Source: Micromonospora vinacea (GTDB lineage: Bacteria; Actinomycetota; Actinomycetes; Mycobacteriales; Micromonosporaceae). Taken from it: a DNA stretch of 64,000 bases. A program made the translations under genes and the position numbers. The notes beneath the pieces were generated by a model. The model had not been told where the DNA came from, ran no database searches, and saw only the letters and a list, made by a program, of their open reading frames with translations. The DNA lies in NCBI RefSeq assembly GCF_015751785.1, contig NZ_JADOTY010000001.1, positions 5,022,001 to 5,086,000 of the forward strand. Direction: 5' to 3'. Numbering within the stretch: position 1 is the stretch's first letter; every line of letters begins with the position of its first letter. Below, one piece after another: positions 15,330-24,825 of this stretch.

Positions 15330-17483
15330 ATGGCTGTCGTGCGCGCGACCCCTGCCAATCCCATCCCCGGACTGTCCGTCGCGGATACGGACAGCGCCGA
15401 CCAGCGGGCCATTCCACCCGAGCTGGGCCCCGACTCCCTGGCGGTGCTCAGCGGGCCCACGTTCCTGTACTCCAACGCGTGCGGGGATGTGCCGACGGGG
15501 AGTATCGGCGGGCTCGTCCACCTGGACACCCGTCTGATCAGCGGCTGGAGCCTGACCGTCAACGGCGGTGAGCTGTTGCTGCTGCGCGCCGAGACGATCG
15601 ACCACTATTCGGCGCAGTACGTGCTCACCAACCCGGAGTTGCCCGGGTTGCCGCCGAACACGTTGGGCGTGCGGCGCCTGCGCTACGTCGGGGACGGGTT
15701 TCACGAACGCGTGGAACTGATCTCCTTCGGGCGGGAGCCGGTCCGGGTGGAGCTGCGGCTGGCCGTTGCCGCCGACTTCGCCGACCTGTTCGAGGTCAAG
15801 TCGAGGGTCCGGGACCGCTCCGCCGAGATCAGCCGCGACCACGCCGCCGACGGGTCCGAGCTGTGCTTCTCCTACCAGCGCGGTGAGTTCTCCGCGCAGA
15901 CCCGGGTGTGCTGCGCGAAGCCCGCCGACCGTATCGAGGGCGACGACCTGGTCTGGGACCTGAGCCTGGCCCAGGGCGAGGAGTGGCAGGTCGACCTGCA
16001 CGTACCACTGCCGCCCGGGATGGGGGTGGTGGAGCCGGTCCGGGGCGACATCGCCGACGTCATCCACGGCCGGGCCGACGACCCGCTGCGCCGGTGGATC
16101 GAGGACCGGGCGGTGCTGCACAGTGACAGCGAGGCGTTGGAGCGCACCGTGCGGCAGTCCCGCAGCGACCTGGCGGCTCTGCGGCTCGACCTGGAGGTCA
16201 AGGGCCAGCGGATTCTGCTGCCCGGTGCCGGGTTGCCGTGGTTCCTCACCGTCTTCGGCCGGGACACCCTGATCACCGCGTATCAGACGCTGGTCGCCGG
16301 GCCGGCGCTGGCGAAGGGCACCCTGCTCGCCCTGGCCCGGCTCCAGGGTGAGACGTGCGACGACTTCACCGACGAGGAACCCGGCAAGATCCTGCACGAG
16401 GTGCGCAGCGGCGAGTTGACCCGCAGTGGTGAGAAACCGTTCGGGCCGTACTACGGCACCGCCGACGCCACCCAGCTCTGGCTGATCCTGCTCTCCGAGT
16501 ACTGGCGCTGGACCGGCGACGACGAGACCGTCCGGCACTTGCGGGACAACGCGGTGGCCGCGTTGCGCTGGATCGACGAGTACGGCGACCGGGACGGCGA
16601 CGGCTACGTCGAGTACGGCACCCGCTCGCCCGAGGGGCTGGGCAACCAGTGCTGGCGGGACTCACCGGATGGCGTCTGCTTCGCCGACGGCCGGATCCCC
16701 GTGCTCCCGCTGGCCACGTCCGACCTGCAGGGCTACACCTACGACGCCAAACTGCGGCTGGCCGAGTTGTTCGACGGGCCGTTGGACAACCCCACCTTGG
16801 CGCGCCGCCTCCGCGACGAGGCCAGCACCCTGTACGAGCGGTTCAACCACGACTTCTGGATCGAGGAACGGGGCGGCTACTACGCGGTCGCCCTGGACGG
16901 CGACAAGAACCGCGTCGACTCCAAGACCTCGAACATGGGTCACCTGCTGTGGAGCGGAATCGTCCCGCCGGAGCGGGCCGGGGCGGTGGTGGGGCAACTC
17001 ATGTCGCCGGACATGTTCTCCGGTTGGGGCATCCGGACGCTGTCGCGGGAGGAGCAGCTCTACAACGCCCTCGGCTACCACCTGGGCACGGTCTGGCCGC
17101 ACGACAACTCGATCGCCGCGCTCGGCCTGGCCCGCTATGGCTACCGAACCGAGTCGAACCGGATCAGTCTGGCGATGATCGAGGCGGCCGACCAGTTCGG
17201 TTACCGGCTGCCGGAGGCGCTCAGCGGTTTCGACCGGAAACGACTGCTCTTCGCCGTGCCGTACCCGACCGCGTGCAGCCCGCAGGCGTGGGCGGCCGGC
17301 ACGCCGCTGGCCTTGATCCGCGCCATGCTCGGCGTCAATCCGGTCAACGGCCGATTGGTCCTCGATCCGGACGTCCCGGAGAAACTAGGCCGGATCGCCG
17401 CCGAGCGGGTGCGGGCGTTCGGCCAGGAGTGGGAGTTGGAGGCGATCGGTCGCAGCGGCCACGTTCGGCTCCAGCCCAGCTGA
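15330..17483 (+). CDS. Amylo-alpha-1,6-glucosidase / glycogen debranching enzyme family
   Basis: A 717-residue protein. The N-terminal third is the GDE_N_bis beta-sandwich (G-G-L-V-H-L-D-T-R-L-I-S-G-W near 57-70, through residue 240); the rest is the (alpha/alpha)6 toroid of GH133-like debranching enzymes, with P-W-F-L-T-V-F-G-R-D-T (about 302-312), F-G-P-Y-Y-G-T-A-D-A-T, N-Q-C-W-R-D-S, and Y-H-L-G-T-V-W-P-H-D-N-S. These enzymes release branch glucose from glycogen or related glucans in the cytosol. Earlier in-frame ATG codons exist; this start begins MAVVRATPANP. Upstream of an NDH-2-like gene. Confidence 0.88.
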   Translation: MAVVRATPANPIPGLSVADTDSADQRAIPPELGPDSLAVLSGPTFLYSNACGDVPTGSIGGLVHLDTRLISGWSLTVNGGELLLLRAETIDHYSAQYVLTNPELPGLPPNTLGVRRLRYVGDGFHERVELISFGREPVRVELRLAVAADFADLFEVKSRVRDRSAEISRDHAADGSELCFSYQRGEFSAQTRVCCAKPADRIEGDDLVWDLSLAQGEEWQVDLHVPLPPGMGVVEPVRGDIADVIHGRADDPLRRWIEDRAVLHSDSEALERTVRQSRSDLAALRLDLEVKGQRILLPGAGLPWFLTVFGRDTLITAYQTLVAGPALAKGTLLALARLQGETCDDFTDEEPGKILHEVRSGELTRSGEKPFGPYYGTADATQLWLILLSEYWRWTGDDETVRHLRDNAVAALRWIDEYGDRDGDGYVEYGTRSPEGLGNQCWRDSPDGVCFADGRIPVLPLATSDLQGYTYDAKLRLAELFDGPLDNPTLARRLRDEASTLYERFNHDFWIEERGGYYAVALDGDKNRVDSKTSNMGHLLWSGIVPPERAGAVVGQLMSPDMFSGWGIRTLSREEQLYNALGYHLGTVWPHDNSIAALGLARYGYRTESNRISLAMIEAADQFGYRLPEALSGFDRKRLLFAVPYPTACSPQAWAAGTPLALIRAMLGVNPVNGRLVLDPDVPEKLGRIAAERVRAFGQEWELEAIGRSGHVRLQPS

Positions 17484-17537
17484 GTGCGGCTGGCGCCTCG
17501 GACGTTTGTCGCGGCCTTCGACGGGAAACGGCGCGCA

Positions 17538-18839
17538 ATGACGAAACCTCGTGTGGTGATCGTGGGGGCCGGGTTCGCCGGTTACCACGCGGCGAAGACG
17601 TTGAGCCGGATCGCCCGGGACCGGGCCGAGATCGTGGTGCTGAACTCCACCGACTACTTCCTGTACCTGCCGCTGCTGCCGGAGGTGGCGGCCGGGGTGG
17701 TCGAGCCCAGACGCATCGCCGTGCCGCTGACCGGGACGCTCAAGGGCGTACGGGTGGTGATCGGCGAGGCCGACCACGTCGACCTGCAGAACCGCTGGGT
17801 CGGCTTCACCCAGGCCGAGGGGGAGAAGAACCGGCTGGCGTACGACCGGCTGGTGCTCGCCGTGGGCAGCGTCAACAAGCTGCTGCCCATCCCTGGGGTG
17901 ACCGAGTACGCGCACGGCTTCCGCGGTCTGCCCGAGGCCGTCTACCTGCATGATCACATCGTCCGGCAGGTCGAGTTGGCCGAGCAGGCCGAGGACCCTG
18001 CTGAGCAGCGGGCCCGGTCCACGTTCGTGGTGGTCGGGGCGGGCTACACCGGCACGGAGGTGGCGGCGCACGGGCAGCTGTTCACCGACGCGCTGCACGC
18101 CCAGCGGCCCCGGCTCACCGTGCGGCCCCGCTGGATGCTGCTCGACGTGGCGTCGCGGGTGCTGCCGGAGTTGGACAAGCGGATGTCGGACACCTCGCAC
18201 AAGGTGCTCGACCGGCGTGGGGTGGACGTGCGGATGGGCACCTCGGTGGCCGAGGCGACCTGCGACGGGGTGAAGCTCACCGACGGCGAGTACGTGCCGA
18301 CCTGCACCCTGGTGTGGTGTGTGGGGGTGCGCCCCGACCCGTTCGTCAACGAGCTGGGCCTGCGGACCGACCGGGGTCGACTGGTCACCGACGAGTTCCT
18401 CAACGTTCCCGGCTACCCGGAGGTCTTCGCGGTCGGGGACGCCGCCGCGGTGCCCGACCTGGTCAACCCGGGCAAGGTGTGCGGGATGACCGCCCAGCAC
18501 GCGCAGCGGCAGGGCAAGCGCGCGGCGTACAACATCGCCGCGTCATACGGGTTCGGCCGGCGTAAGCCGTACAAGCACCACGATCTGGGCTGGGTCGTCG
18601 ACCTGGGTGGCAAGGACGCGGCGGCGAACCCGTTGCAGGTCAACCTGTCCGGGCTGCCGGCCAAGGCGGTCACCCGGGCATACCACCTGATGGCGATGCC
18701 GGGAAACCGCACACGGGTGAGCGCCGACTGGGCGTTGGACGCCGCGTTGACCCGGTCCGCGGTCCAGTTGGGGCTGGTGCCGGCCAACGCGGTGCCGTTG
18801 GAGAGCACCACCCCCGAGGTCGCGACCCGGTCCCGCTGA
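17538..18839 (+). CDS. NAD(P)/FAD oxidoreductase, type II NADH dehydrogenase-like
   Basis: A 433-residue flavoprotein with two Rossmann folds: V-I-V-G-A-G-F-A-G near residue 10 (FAD) and V-V-V-G-A-G-Y-T-G near 165 (NADH), plus V-F-A-V-G-D-A-A (about 300) contacting FAD. The pattern and length match NDH-2, which passes electrons from NADH to menaquinone at the membrane without proton pumping. The C-terminal amphipathic region is short. The ATG lies 54 bp after the debranching-enzyme stop, so co-transcription is possible; a GTG abutting that stop is an alternative start. Confidence 0.88.
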   Translation: MTKPRVVIVGAGFAGYHAAKTLSRIARDRAEIVVLNSTDYFLYLPLLPEVAAGVVEPRRIAVPLTGTLKGVRVVIGEADHVDLQNRWVGFTQAEGEKNRLAYDRLVLAVGSVNKLLPIPGVTEYAHGFRGLPEAVYLHDHIVRQVELAEQAEDPAEQRARSTFVVVGAGYTGTEVAAHGQLFTDALHAQRPRLTVRPRWMLLDVASRVLPELDKRMSDTSHKVLDRRGVDVRMGTSVAEATCDGVKLTDGEYVPTCTLVWCVGVRPDPFVNELGLRTDRGRLVTDEFLNVPGYPEVFAVGDAAAVPDLVNPGKVCGMTAQHAQRQGKRAAYNIAASYGFGRRKPYKHHDLGWVVDLGGKDAAANPLQVNLSGLPAKAVTRAYHLMAMPGNRTRVSADWALDAALTRSAVQLGLVPANAVPLESTTPEVATRSR

Positions 18840-18852
18840 GCAGGCCCGGCCA

Positions 18853-18884
18853 GGCCGTCGCGGAGCAGGCCGGCCGCGACGGTC
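18853..18884. terminator. Bidirectional terminator
   Basis: GGCCGTCGCGG and CCGCGACGGTC form an 11-bp stem in the 47-bp gap between convergent genes. Confidence 0.65.
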
Positions 18885-18886
18885 GG

Positions 18887-19972
18887 TCAGTCGGTCGGGT
18901 CGGCCGGTCGCGCGTCCGGGCCGGCCGGCGTTGCGGGTCGCAGCCGGAGCGGGCCGTACTCGCGCAGCAGGGTCTGGATGATGCCGGCGGCGGGGATGGC
19001 CAGCAGCGCGCCGAGCAGACCGGCCAGCTCCGCCGCGAGCAGCACGCTCACCAGCACGGTCAACGGGTTCAGCCGGACCGCGCGGGACAGGATGAGCGGT
19101 TGGAGCAGGTGGTTCTCCAACTGTTGGTAGACCACGAAGAAGACCAGCACCACCACCCCGGCGGTGGGGGAGTGCAGGAAGCCGGCGCCGGCCGCGATCA
19201 CCGCGCCGAGGGTCGCCCCGACCAGCGGTATCAGGTCGGCGACCGCCACCAGGAGGGCGATCACGGCCGCGAAGGGCACGCCGGTGAGGGTCAGCACCAC
19301 GAAGGTCAACGCCCCGCAGATCACGCTGATCAGCAGGTTCCCGGTGAGGTAGCCGGTGACGGTCCGCGACACCTCCCGGCCCACCCGGCGTAGCCGCTCG
19401 CCCTGACCGTCCCCGGCCGCCGCCAGTAGGCCGCGGGTGATCCGCGGGGCCTCCAACACCATGAGGTACGCCAGCACGATGACCGTGACCAGCCCGGCGA
19501 CCGACTCGACGACGCCGCGCAGCACACCGACCGCCGGTTGGCGCAGCCGGCCGCCGAGGTCGCGCAGCTGCTCGGAGTGCTCGCTGACGTAACGTCGTGC
19601 GCCGGTGCGCTCCAGCACCTGCCCGACCGGGCCCCGTCCGGCGCGAGCCTCCCGCAGCAGGTCCGGCGCCCGGTCGGCGAAGCGGCCCAGCTCGCCGAAC
19701 AACGGCACCAGGATGAGCGCGGCCAGGATCGCCAGCAGGACGAACGCGGCGAGGAACACCAGCAGGGTGGCCAGCGCCCGACGCCGGACGAAGCGGCGTT
19801 GCAGCCGGTCGACGAGGGGTTTGAGCGCGACGGCGAAGAACGCGGCCACCACCGCCCAGACCAGCACCCTCCGGGTCGCGTACACGAAGCCCAGCGCGAG
19901 CGCGGTCGCCAGCACCAGACCGATCACGATCAGGGTGCGGCGGGCGGTCGCCCGCTGGTCGACGTCGCTCAT
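18887..19972 (-). CDS. AI-2E family transporter (permease)
   Basis: A 361-residue membrane protein with about eight hydrophobic segments and the family's conserved C-terminal half: V-A-D-L-I-P-L-V-G-A-T-L-G, V-V-Y-Q-Q-L-E-N-H-L-L-Q-P and A-I-P-A-A-G. This family is named for AI-2 export (TqsA), but members also include Na+/H+ exchangers, so the substrate is not implied. It lies 58 bp downstream of a spermidine-synthase-like gene. Confidence 0.9.
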   Translation of the reverse strand: MSDVDQRATARRTLIVIGLVLATALALGFVYATRRVLVWAVVAAFFAVALKPLVDRLQRRFVRRRALATLLVFLAAFVLLAILAALILVPLFGELGRFADRAPDLLREARAGRGPVGQVLERTGARRYVSEHSEQLRDLGGRLRQPAVGVLRGVVESVAGLVTVIVLAYLMVLEAPRITRGLLAAAGDGQGERLRRVGREVSRTVTGYLTGNLLISVICGALTFVVLTLTGVPFAAVIALLVAVADLIPLVGATLGAVIAAGAGFLHSPTAGVVVLVFFVVYQQLENHLLQPLILSRAVRLNPLTVLVSVLLAAELAGLLGALLAIPAAGIIQTLLREYGPLRLRPATPAGPDARPADPTD

Positions 19973-20030
19973 CCGGCGGGCCTTCCCCGCGCGTGCCGTC
20001 GGAAACCCGGCATCGCGGGCGCAACGGCGT

Positions 20031-20825
20031 TCAGTGGCGGGAGTGGTCGTCCGCGTCGGTGACGGGGTGTGCGCCGGCGACGAACGTGTCGAGCGCGGCG
20101 GCGTGCAGCAGCCCGCCGGGCACCGGGTCGCGCAGGGCGGCTACCGCCAGCCGGGCCACCGGCAGCCCGCCGGGGCGGGAGGTCGCGGCCAGCACCAGGT
20201 TGCCGTACCTGCGGCCGCGCAGCATTCGCCGGTCGCCGACCACGCACACGTCGGCGAAGACCGCCCGCAACGTGGCCACCTGCACCCGGGTGCCGACCAG
20301 CGGCGGCAGGTCGGTGACGTTGAGAAGGTACAACCCGTCGGGGCGCAGGGCGCGGGCCACCTCGGCGGCGAACTCGACGGTGCGGACGTGCCGGGGCATC
20401 CGGGCCGCCCGGTAGATGTCGGCGATCACCAGGTCGTACCGGCCGTCCGCGGTGGCGGTCAGGGCGTCCCGGGCGTCGGCGACCTCCACCCGCACCTCCG
20501 CCGGCAGCGGCGGCAACTCCCGGGATACCAATTCGACCACCGCGGCGTCCCGCTCGACGACCCGTTGCGGGGAGCCGGGCCGGGTGGCGGCCAGCCAGCG
20601 GGGCAGCGTCAACGCGCCGCCGCCCAGGTGCAGGACATTCAGCGGGGCGCCGGCCGGGGCCGCCACGTCCACCGCCGAGGCGATCCGCCGGACGTACTCG
20701 AAATGCAGGTACCGGGGATCCTCGACATCCACGTACGACTGCTCGACCCCGGCGGACAGCAGTGTCCGCCCGGTCCGGCGGACCGGGTCGGCGACCACTT
20801 CCAGCCGGTCGGCGGCGCGGTTCAT
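20031..20825 (-). CDS. Spermidine synthase-like SAM-dependent protein
   Basis: A 264-residue class I methyltransferase-fold protein close to SpeE-like proteins: V-L-H-L-G-G-G-A-L-T-L-P (about 62-73) binds the SAM-type cofactor, E-R-D-A-A-V-V-E is the acidic loop, and D-L-V-I-A-D-I-Y holds the D-x-x-x-D motif. The polyamine site is not clearly conserved, and actinobacterial members often have unknown substrates. The ATG at MNRAADRLEV is chosen; upstream residues are unlike the family. Confidence 0.82.
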   Translation of the reverse strand: MNRAADRLEVVADPVRRTGRTLLSAGVEQSYVDVEDPRYLHFEYVRRIASAVDVAAPAGAPLNVLHLGGGALTLPRWLAATRPGSPQRVVERDAAVVELVSRELPPLPAEVRVEVADARDALTATADGRYDLVIADIYRAARMPRHVRTVEFAAEVARALRPDGLYLLNVTDLPPLVGTRVQVATLRAVFADVCVVGDRRMLRGRRYGNLVLAATSRPGGLPVARLAVAALRDPVPGGLLHAAALDTFVAGAHPVTDADDHSRH

Positions 20826-20882
20826 ATCCGGCACGCTAGCCGAGCCCACGGTACGTCCGGCCCGTGGCCCGGCACGGCGGAC

Positions 20883-20920
20883 GGGCCGGCGGAGCGGGGT
20901 TGCGCCCGGTCCGCCGGCCC
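20883..20920 (-). terminator. Candidate terminator
   Basis: GGGCCGGCGGA pairs with TCCGCCGGCCC across a 16-base loop, just past the stop of the DUF2267-like gene and before the next gene on the same strand. Confidence 0.5.
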
Positions 20921-20940
20921 GCCTGATGTCGCGGTGGCCG

Positions 20941-21918
20941 TCAGCCGCCGGCCATCCCGGCCCCGACCTCGTCGATCGCGTCGTCGATCTGGCGGGCGAG
21001 GTCCACGTCGAGCGCTGTCACCCCGTTGGCCTGGTTGGTCCGCACTGTCAACACGGCGGCGGTGTCTCCGGGACGCCCGATGCTCGGGCCCCGGCCGTTG
21101 TCCCGGCGCAGCCGGTCGAGCCGGGCGAGGACCCGGTCCAGGTTGTCGGGCGGCAGCGCGACCACCCGGTAGAGGCCCTGGCTGTCGCCGGCCCAGTAGG
21201 GCAGGTCGTCGAGCGCCGCGTCGATCTCGTCGGCGTCCAGGGTGGGTGTGGTGGTGGAGGCGCCCACGAGGCCGCCGCCGACCTCCGGCGGGTTCAGCAG
21301 GTCGCGCAACCCGTCGGGTACGTGCAGCGACTCGACCAGGTCGCCGTCCTGCTCGGCGAGCGCGGCCATCGTCGCCTCCGCCTGGTACCGGGCCTGCTCC
21401 GGGGTGTTGCCGCTGATCCGGCCCACCTCGGCCAGGAAGCCGGGCAGGTCCTGGTGTCGCTCGATGCCGTCGACCGGCAGCACGTCGTGCAGCGACGACG
21501 GCACCGCGGCGAGCAGCCGCTGCCGCTCGGCGGCCTCCAGGGCGAACGCGAGGACCAGCACAGTCGCCTCGGTGCCCACCTTGGCCGTCTTGAAGTCGAC
21601 CCCGGCGCGACGCCGGACCTCGTCGACCAACTGGTGGTAGCCCATGCTGTTCACACCGGCCGCGCCGCTCGGCGGGGACGGCTGCGGTCGTGGGTTGTCG
21701 GCGCTACCGACCGGCGGCGGTGCCGGCCCGCCGCGCGTGGTGTCCGACTTGTGCACTCCGGCCGGTGGTGGGCCCGCCCGCTTACCCGCATCGAGGCTCG
21801 TGAGCTGCTTGGAGGCGCTCAGGCTGGCGCCGATCTCGCTGGGCTGGCGATTCTGCTCCCGGGCCTGCCGGGCCAGTGCCCGGCGCCGCTGGTTGTCGCC
21901 CTCCATCTGCTTGCGCAT
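20941..21918 (-). CDS. DUF2267-like protein with degenerate pterin-dehydratase-like C-terminus
   Basis: A 325-residue multidomain protein. Residues 1-90 are a basic Q/R-rich then Pro-rich disordered region. Residues about 92-185 resemble DUF2267 (M-G-Y-H-Q-L-V-D-E-V-R-R-R-A-G-V). The C-terminal 90 residues follow the layout of pterin-4a-carbinolamine dehydratase (L-P-Y-W ... L-Y-R-V-V-A ... T-A-A-V-L-T-V-R-T ... V-T-A-L-D-V-D-L-A-R-Q-I-D-D-A-I-D), but the catalytic His-His-Pro is replaced by R-G-P-S, so catalysis is unlikely. AAGGGA precedes the ATG. The domain reading is inference from pattern. Confidence 0.65.
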   Translation of the reverse strand: MRKQMEGDNQRRRALARQAREQNRQPSEIGASLSASKQLTSLDAGKRAGPPPAGVHKSDTTRGGPAPPPVGSADNPRPQPSPPSGAAGVNSMGYHQLVDEVRRRAGVDFKTAKVGTEATVLVLAFALEAAERQRLLAAVPSSLHDVLPVDGIERHQDLPGFLAEVGRISGNTPEQARYQAEATMAALAEQDGDLVESLHVPDGLRDLLNPPEVGGGLVGASTTTPTLDADEIDAALDDLPYWAGDSQGLYRVVALPPDNLDRVLARLDRLRRDNGRGPSIGRPGDTAAVLTVRTNQANGVTALDVDLARQIDDAIDEVGAGMAGG

Positions 21919-22119
21919 GGTGGCATCCCTTTCCGCTGGGGATCGTGGCTGCGCCAGTCGCCTTCCCGCCGTCCCGGAGAAGGAAACGGAGGCCGCCGGC
22001 CGGGTCGCAGCGGCCTGCGCCACGCTTCATCCGGCGGGGGTGAGGGGTGCTCACCCGCACGGCCCGCAGGATGGGGGCAGGACCGGAGTTCTTCCGAGGT
22101 ACGCGGGAGGAAGGCCGTC

Positions 22120-22434
22120 ATGAAGGAAGTTGTCGAGATCGTCCCCGCCCGGCCCGGCTGGTACGCGCGCTGGCAACTCACCCCTGAGGTCACCAGGTGT
22201 TACCCGGTGAGCCTGTGGGCGTTGTTGGAGGAGGCCGACGGGACCGGCCGGGAGGTGATCGGCATGGACTGCATAGGCCAGTGGCCCGGCGCGGACGACA
22301 ACGAGGCGGGTGGGCAGTTCGTCCGCTATCTGTACCAGACGCCCGATTCGGGGGAACCCGAGGACATCGACGCGACCCCGACCGGCGAGCTGCGGGAGGA
22401 CGGACCCCGGCTCCAGCCGATGACGGCACCCTAG
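22120..22434 (+). CDS. Hypothetical protein
   Basis: A 104-residue acidic soluble protein (M-K-E-V-V-E-I-V-P-A-R-P-G-W-Y-A-R-W) that I cannot place in a family; similar small proteins occur widely in Micromonospora-type genomes as far as I recall. A strong GGGAGGAAGG stands before the ATG. It is divergent from the DUF2267-like gene and followed by a terminator. Confidence 0.8.
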   Translation: MKEVVEIVPARPGWYARWQLTPEVTRCYPVSLWALLEEADGTGREVIGMDCIGQWPGADDNEAGGQFVRYLYQTPDSGEPEDIDATPTGELREDGPRLQPMTAP

Positions 22435-22444
22435 ACATTCCTCC

Positions 22445-22477
22445 GGCCCCCGACCCCAGGTCCCAGGGTCGGGGGCC
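22445..22477. terminator. Bidirectional terminator
   Basis: GGCCCCCGACCC/GGGTCGGGGGCC, a perfect 12-bp stem with a nine-base loop between convergent genes. Confidence 0.85.
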
Positions 22478-22507
22478 ACCCCGTTCGCACTCGGGGTGGC
22501 CTGCCGG

Positions 22508-22846
22508 TCAGCCGATGGCGCGCACGTCGTCGTCGGCGTACGCCACGGCCAGCAACTCACTCAGGCCCGTGCGGTCCAGCATCCGCTGGAGCTGAGGGCT
22601 GACCCCGGTCAGTTGGATCGTCCCGGCGGCGCGGTGCACCACCAGCAACGCGCTGAGCCCGGAGGAATCGCAGAGGGTCACTCCGGTCAGGTCCACCAGG
22701 ACCGGGGCGTCGTCGTTGCCGCGCAGCTCGGCCGCCGCGGCGATCAACTCGGGCGCGCTGTCGTAGTCGAGTTCGCCGGTCAGCCGGAGTCGGACGTGCC
22801 CGGCGGCGAGCCGGGTTGTCTCGATGGTCAACAGCTGGTCGGGCAT
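22508..22846 (-). CDS. STAS domain anti-sigma factor antagonist
   Basis: A 112-residue single STAS domain. L-C-D-S-S-G-L-S-A-L-L (59-68) contains the serine that RsbW-type kinases phosphorylate and PP2C phosphatases restore in partner-switching. L-R-L-T-G-E-L-D-Y-D-S is the usual N-terminal strand-turn. It is divergent from the PAS-GAF-PP2C phosphatase gene, which may dephosphorylate it. No RsbW-like anti-sigma factor or sigma gene lies in the window. Start chosen at MPDQLLTIE, with GGTGGG upstream. Confidence 0.92.
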   Translation of the reverse strand: MPDQLLTIETTRLAAGHVRLRLTGELDYDSAPELIAAAAELRGNDDAPVLVDLTGVTLCDSSGLSALLVVHRAAGTIQLTGVSPQLQRMLDRTGLSELLAVAYADDDVRAIG

Positions 22847-23067
22847 CCCACCATTTTCCCGGTCGAGCGACAAAACGCAAAGCGGGGGCTGTGACCCGCA
22901 CGCGTGGCGGTCACGCAGCCCTCGCCGCAGCGGGTGGTGGCGATGCCCGCCACCTGCCGTGAGATGCCGCTATCCGGGTTCCGGCGTAGGGTGGCCTGGA
23001 GAGTTTTTGACAGTGGACGCCGGTTCCGGCACGGGTTCGGTGAACGACAAGGAGTGAGGCTCAGCTG

Positions 23068-24825
23068 GTGACTGCTTCCGACGTCAGGGACTTCGACCCG
23101 GGCGACGGACGGCTCTCCACGCCGAGCACGACACGACCCTCGGCGTGGTCCGCCGACGTTCGCCGCCCCACTGCCGCTCTGCCGCCGTTGGCCCCCGACC
23201 GGGGTCAGGCCACGCCCGACTGGTTCGAGGTCGTCGAGCACTTCCGCGAGGGCCTGGTGGTCTGCGACGCCGACGGCGTCGTGCGACACGTCAGCCCGGT
23301 GGCCGAGCGGTTGCTGCCCGAGGTGACGCCCGGTGAACTGCTCAGCGCCGCCGGTGTGCCCGGCCTGAGCCAGGGCGTTCCCGGCGGCTTCACCCACCGC
23401 GGGCGTCGGCTCACCGCGCGCCAGGTGCCGCTCTCCGGCGCCCGCTGCTGCTGGTACGTCGAGGATGTCACCGACAGCGTCAGCCGGGCCGACGCGCTGC
23501 TCGCCGAACGGGCGCGGTCGGCGTTCCTGGCCGTGGTCGGCGACAAACTGGGCAACCCTCTGCACCCCGACCGGGCCGCCGCCGCTGTCGTCCGACTGGC
23601 GGTGCCGACCCTGGCCGAGGTGGCGGTGCTGGTGCTCGCCCCGCGGGGCGGGCGGGCCCGCTGGTGGCGGGCGACGCGCACCGACGACGAGGCGCCGACT
23701 GTGGACAGCGGCGTACTGGGCGGCGGCGAATTGCCGAGCGCCATCGCCGACGGGCTGACCGGCGCCGAGCCGCACGCGGTGGACTGGCTGGTCGAGCAGG
23801 CGGTCGACGCCGGTTGGCTGCCGGGGCTCGCCGGCACCGAGAGCGCCGCTCGGGTCGTCCCGCTGCCGGGCCGCGATGCGCCGGTCGGTGTGCTGCTGGT
23901 GGCCCGCCGCGCCACCCGCTGGTACGACGACGACGACGTGGAGCTGGTCCGCGCGTTCGCGGCCCGTGCCGGCGCGGCGTTGACCACCGCGCTGCTCTAC
24001 CGCGACCAGGCCGAGGTGGCCGACACCCTCCAGGCCAGCCTGCTGCCGGTCGAGCCGGTCGAGGCCACCGGTGTGCAGTGGGGCACCGCGTACCGGCCCG
24101 CGCAGGCGGGGCTGCGCATTGGCGGCGACTTCTACGGTTCGCACCGGCTCACCGACGGTGGCTCGGTGTTCTTCCTCGGCGACGTGTCGGGCAAGGGTGT
24201 CGAAGCGGCCGTCTTCACCGGTCAGCTACGCCAGTGCCTCCAGGCGCTGCACCGGTTGGAGTCGAACCCCGCGCGGTTGCTGCGGCTGCTCAACGACGCG
24301 CTGCTGGAGACCACCCAGGCGCACGGCCAGGGCCGTTTCGCCACGATAGTGCTCGGCGTGGCCCGCCCGGAGCGCGACGGCGGCCTCACCCTCACCATGG
24401 CCGGCGGGGGGCACCTGCCGCCACTGGTGCTGCGCGCCTCCGGTGAGGTGGAGACGGTGCCGTTGCGCGGCATGCTGATCGGCGTGGTGCCCGACCCCCG
24501 CGTCGGGGAGGTCACCGTGCGGTTGGCGCCGGGCGAGACCTGTCTGCTCTACAGCGACGGCGTGACCGAGGCCCGGGGCGGCCGGCGCGGCGACGAGCTG
24601 TTCGGCCCCGAGCGTCTGGTCACCGCGCTGACCGGCTGCCAGCGGATGCCCGCGCCGGCCCTGGCCGAACGGGTCGAGCAGGTCACCTGCGACTGGCTGG
24701 CGCAGGGCGACCACGACGACATCGCCGTGCTGGCGCTGCGCGCGGCCGGTGTGAGCGGGCGCAGCGTCCGGCACCTGCACTCGGTGCCCGCCGGCATCGA
24801 CCAGACAGAGGAGACTGACGCGTGA
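23068..24825 (+). CDS. PAS-GAF-PP2C (SpoIIE/RsbU-type) serine phosphatase
   Basis: A 585-residue cytosolic sensor phosphatase. Residues about 52-135 are PAS-like, about 150-310 GAF-like, and about 330-565 the SpoIIE-type PP2C domain with metal motifs G-G-D-F-Y-G, L-G-D-V-S-G-K-G-V-E-A-A, D-G-V-T-E-A-R and D-H-D-D-I-A-V-L. Such proteins dephosphorylate STAS antagonists when the sensor domains see a signal. The stop overlaps the start of the B12-binding protein by four bases, so the two are translationally coupled, and STAS genes flank the pair. The GTG start has AAGGAG rather far (13 bases) upstream. Confidence 0.93.
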   Translation: MTASDVRDFDPGDGRLSTPSTTRPSAWSADVRRPTAALPPLAPDRGQATPDWFEVVEHFREGLVVCDADGVVRHVSPVAERLLPEVTPGELLSAAGVPGLSQGVPGGFTHRGRRLTARQVPLSGARCCWYVEDVTDSVSRADALLAERARSAFLAVVGDKLGNPLHPDRAAAAVVRLAVPTLAEVAVLVLAPRGGRARWWRATRTDDEAPTVDSGVLGGGELPSAIADGLTGAEPHAVDWLVEQAVDAGWLPGLAGTESAARVVPLPGRDAPVGVLLVARRATRWYDDDDVELVRAFAARAGAALTTALLYRDQAEVADTLQASLLPVEPVEATGVQWGTAYRPAQAGLRIGGDFYGSHRLTDGGSVFFLGDVSGKGVEAAVFTGQLRQCLQALHRLESNPARLLRLLNDALLETTQAHGQGRFATIVLGVARPERDGGLTLTMAGGGHLPPLVLRASGEVETVPLRGMLIGVVPDPRVGEVTVRLAPGETCLLYSDGVTEARGGRRGDELFGPERLVTALTGCQRMPAPALAERVEQVTCDWLAQGDHDDIAVLALRAAGVSGRSVRHLHSVPAGIDQTEETDA

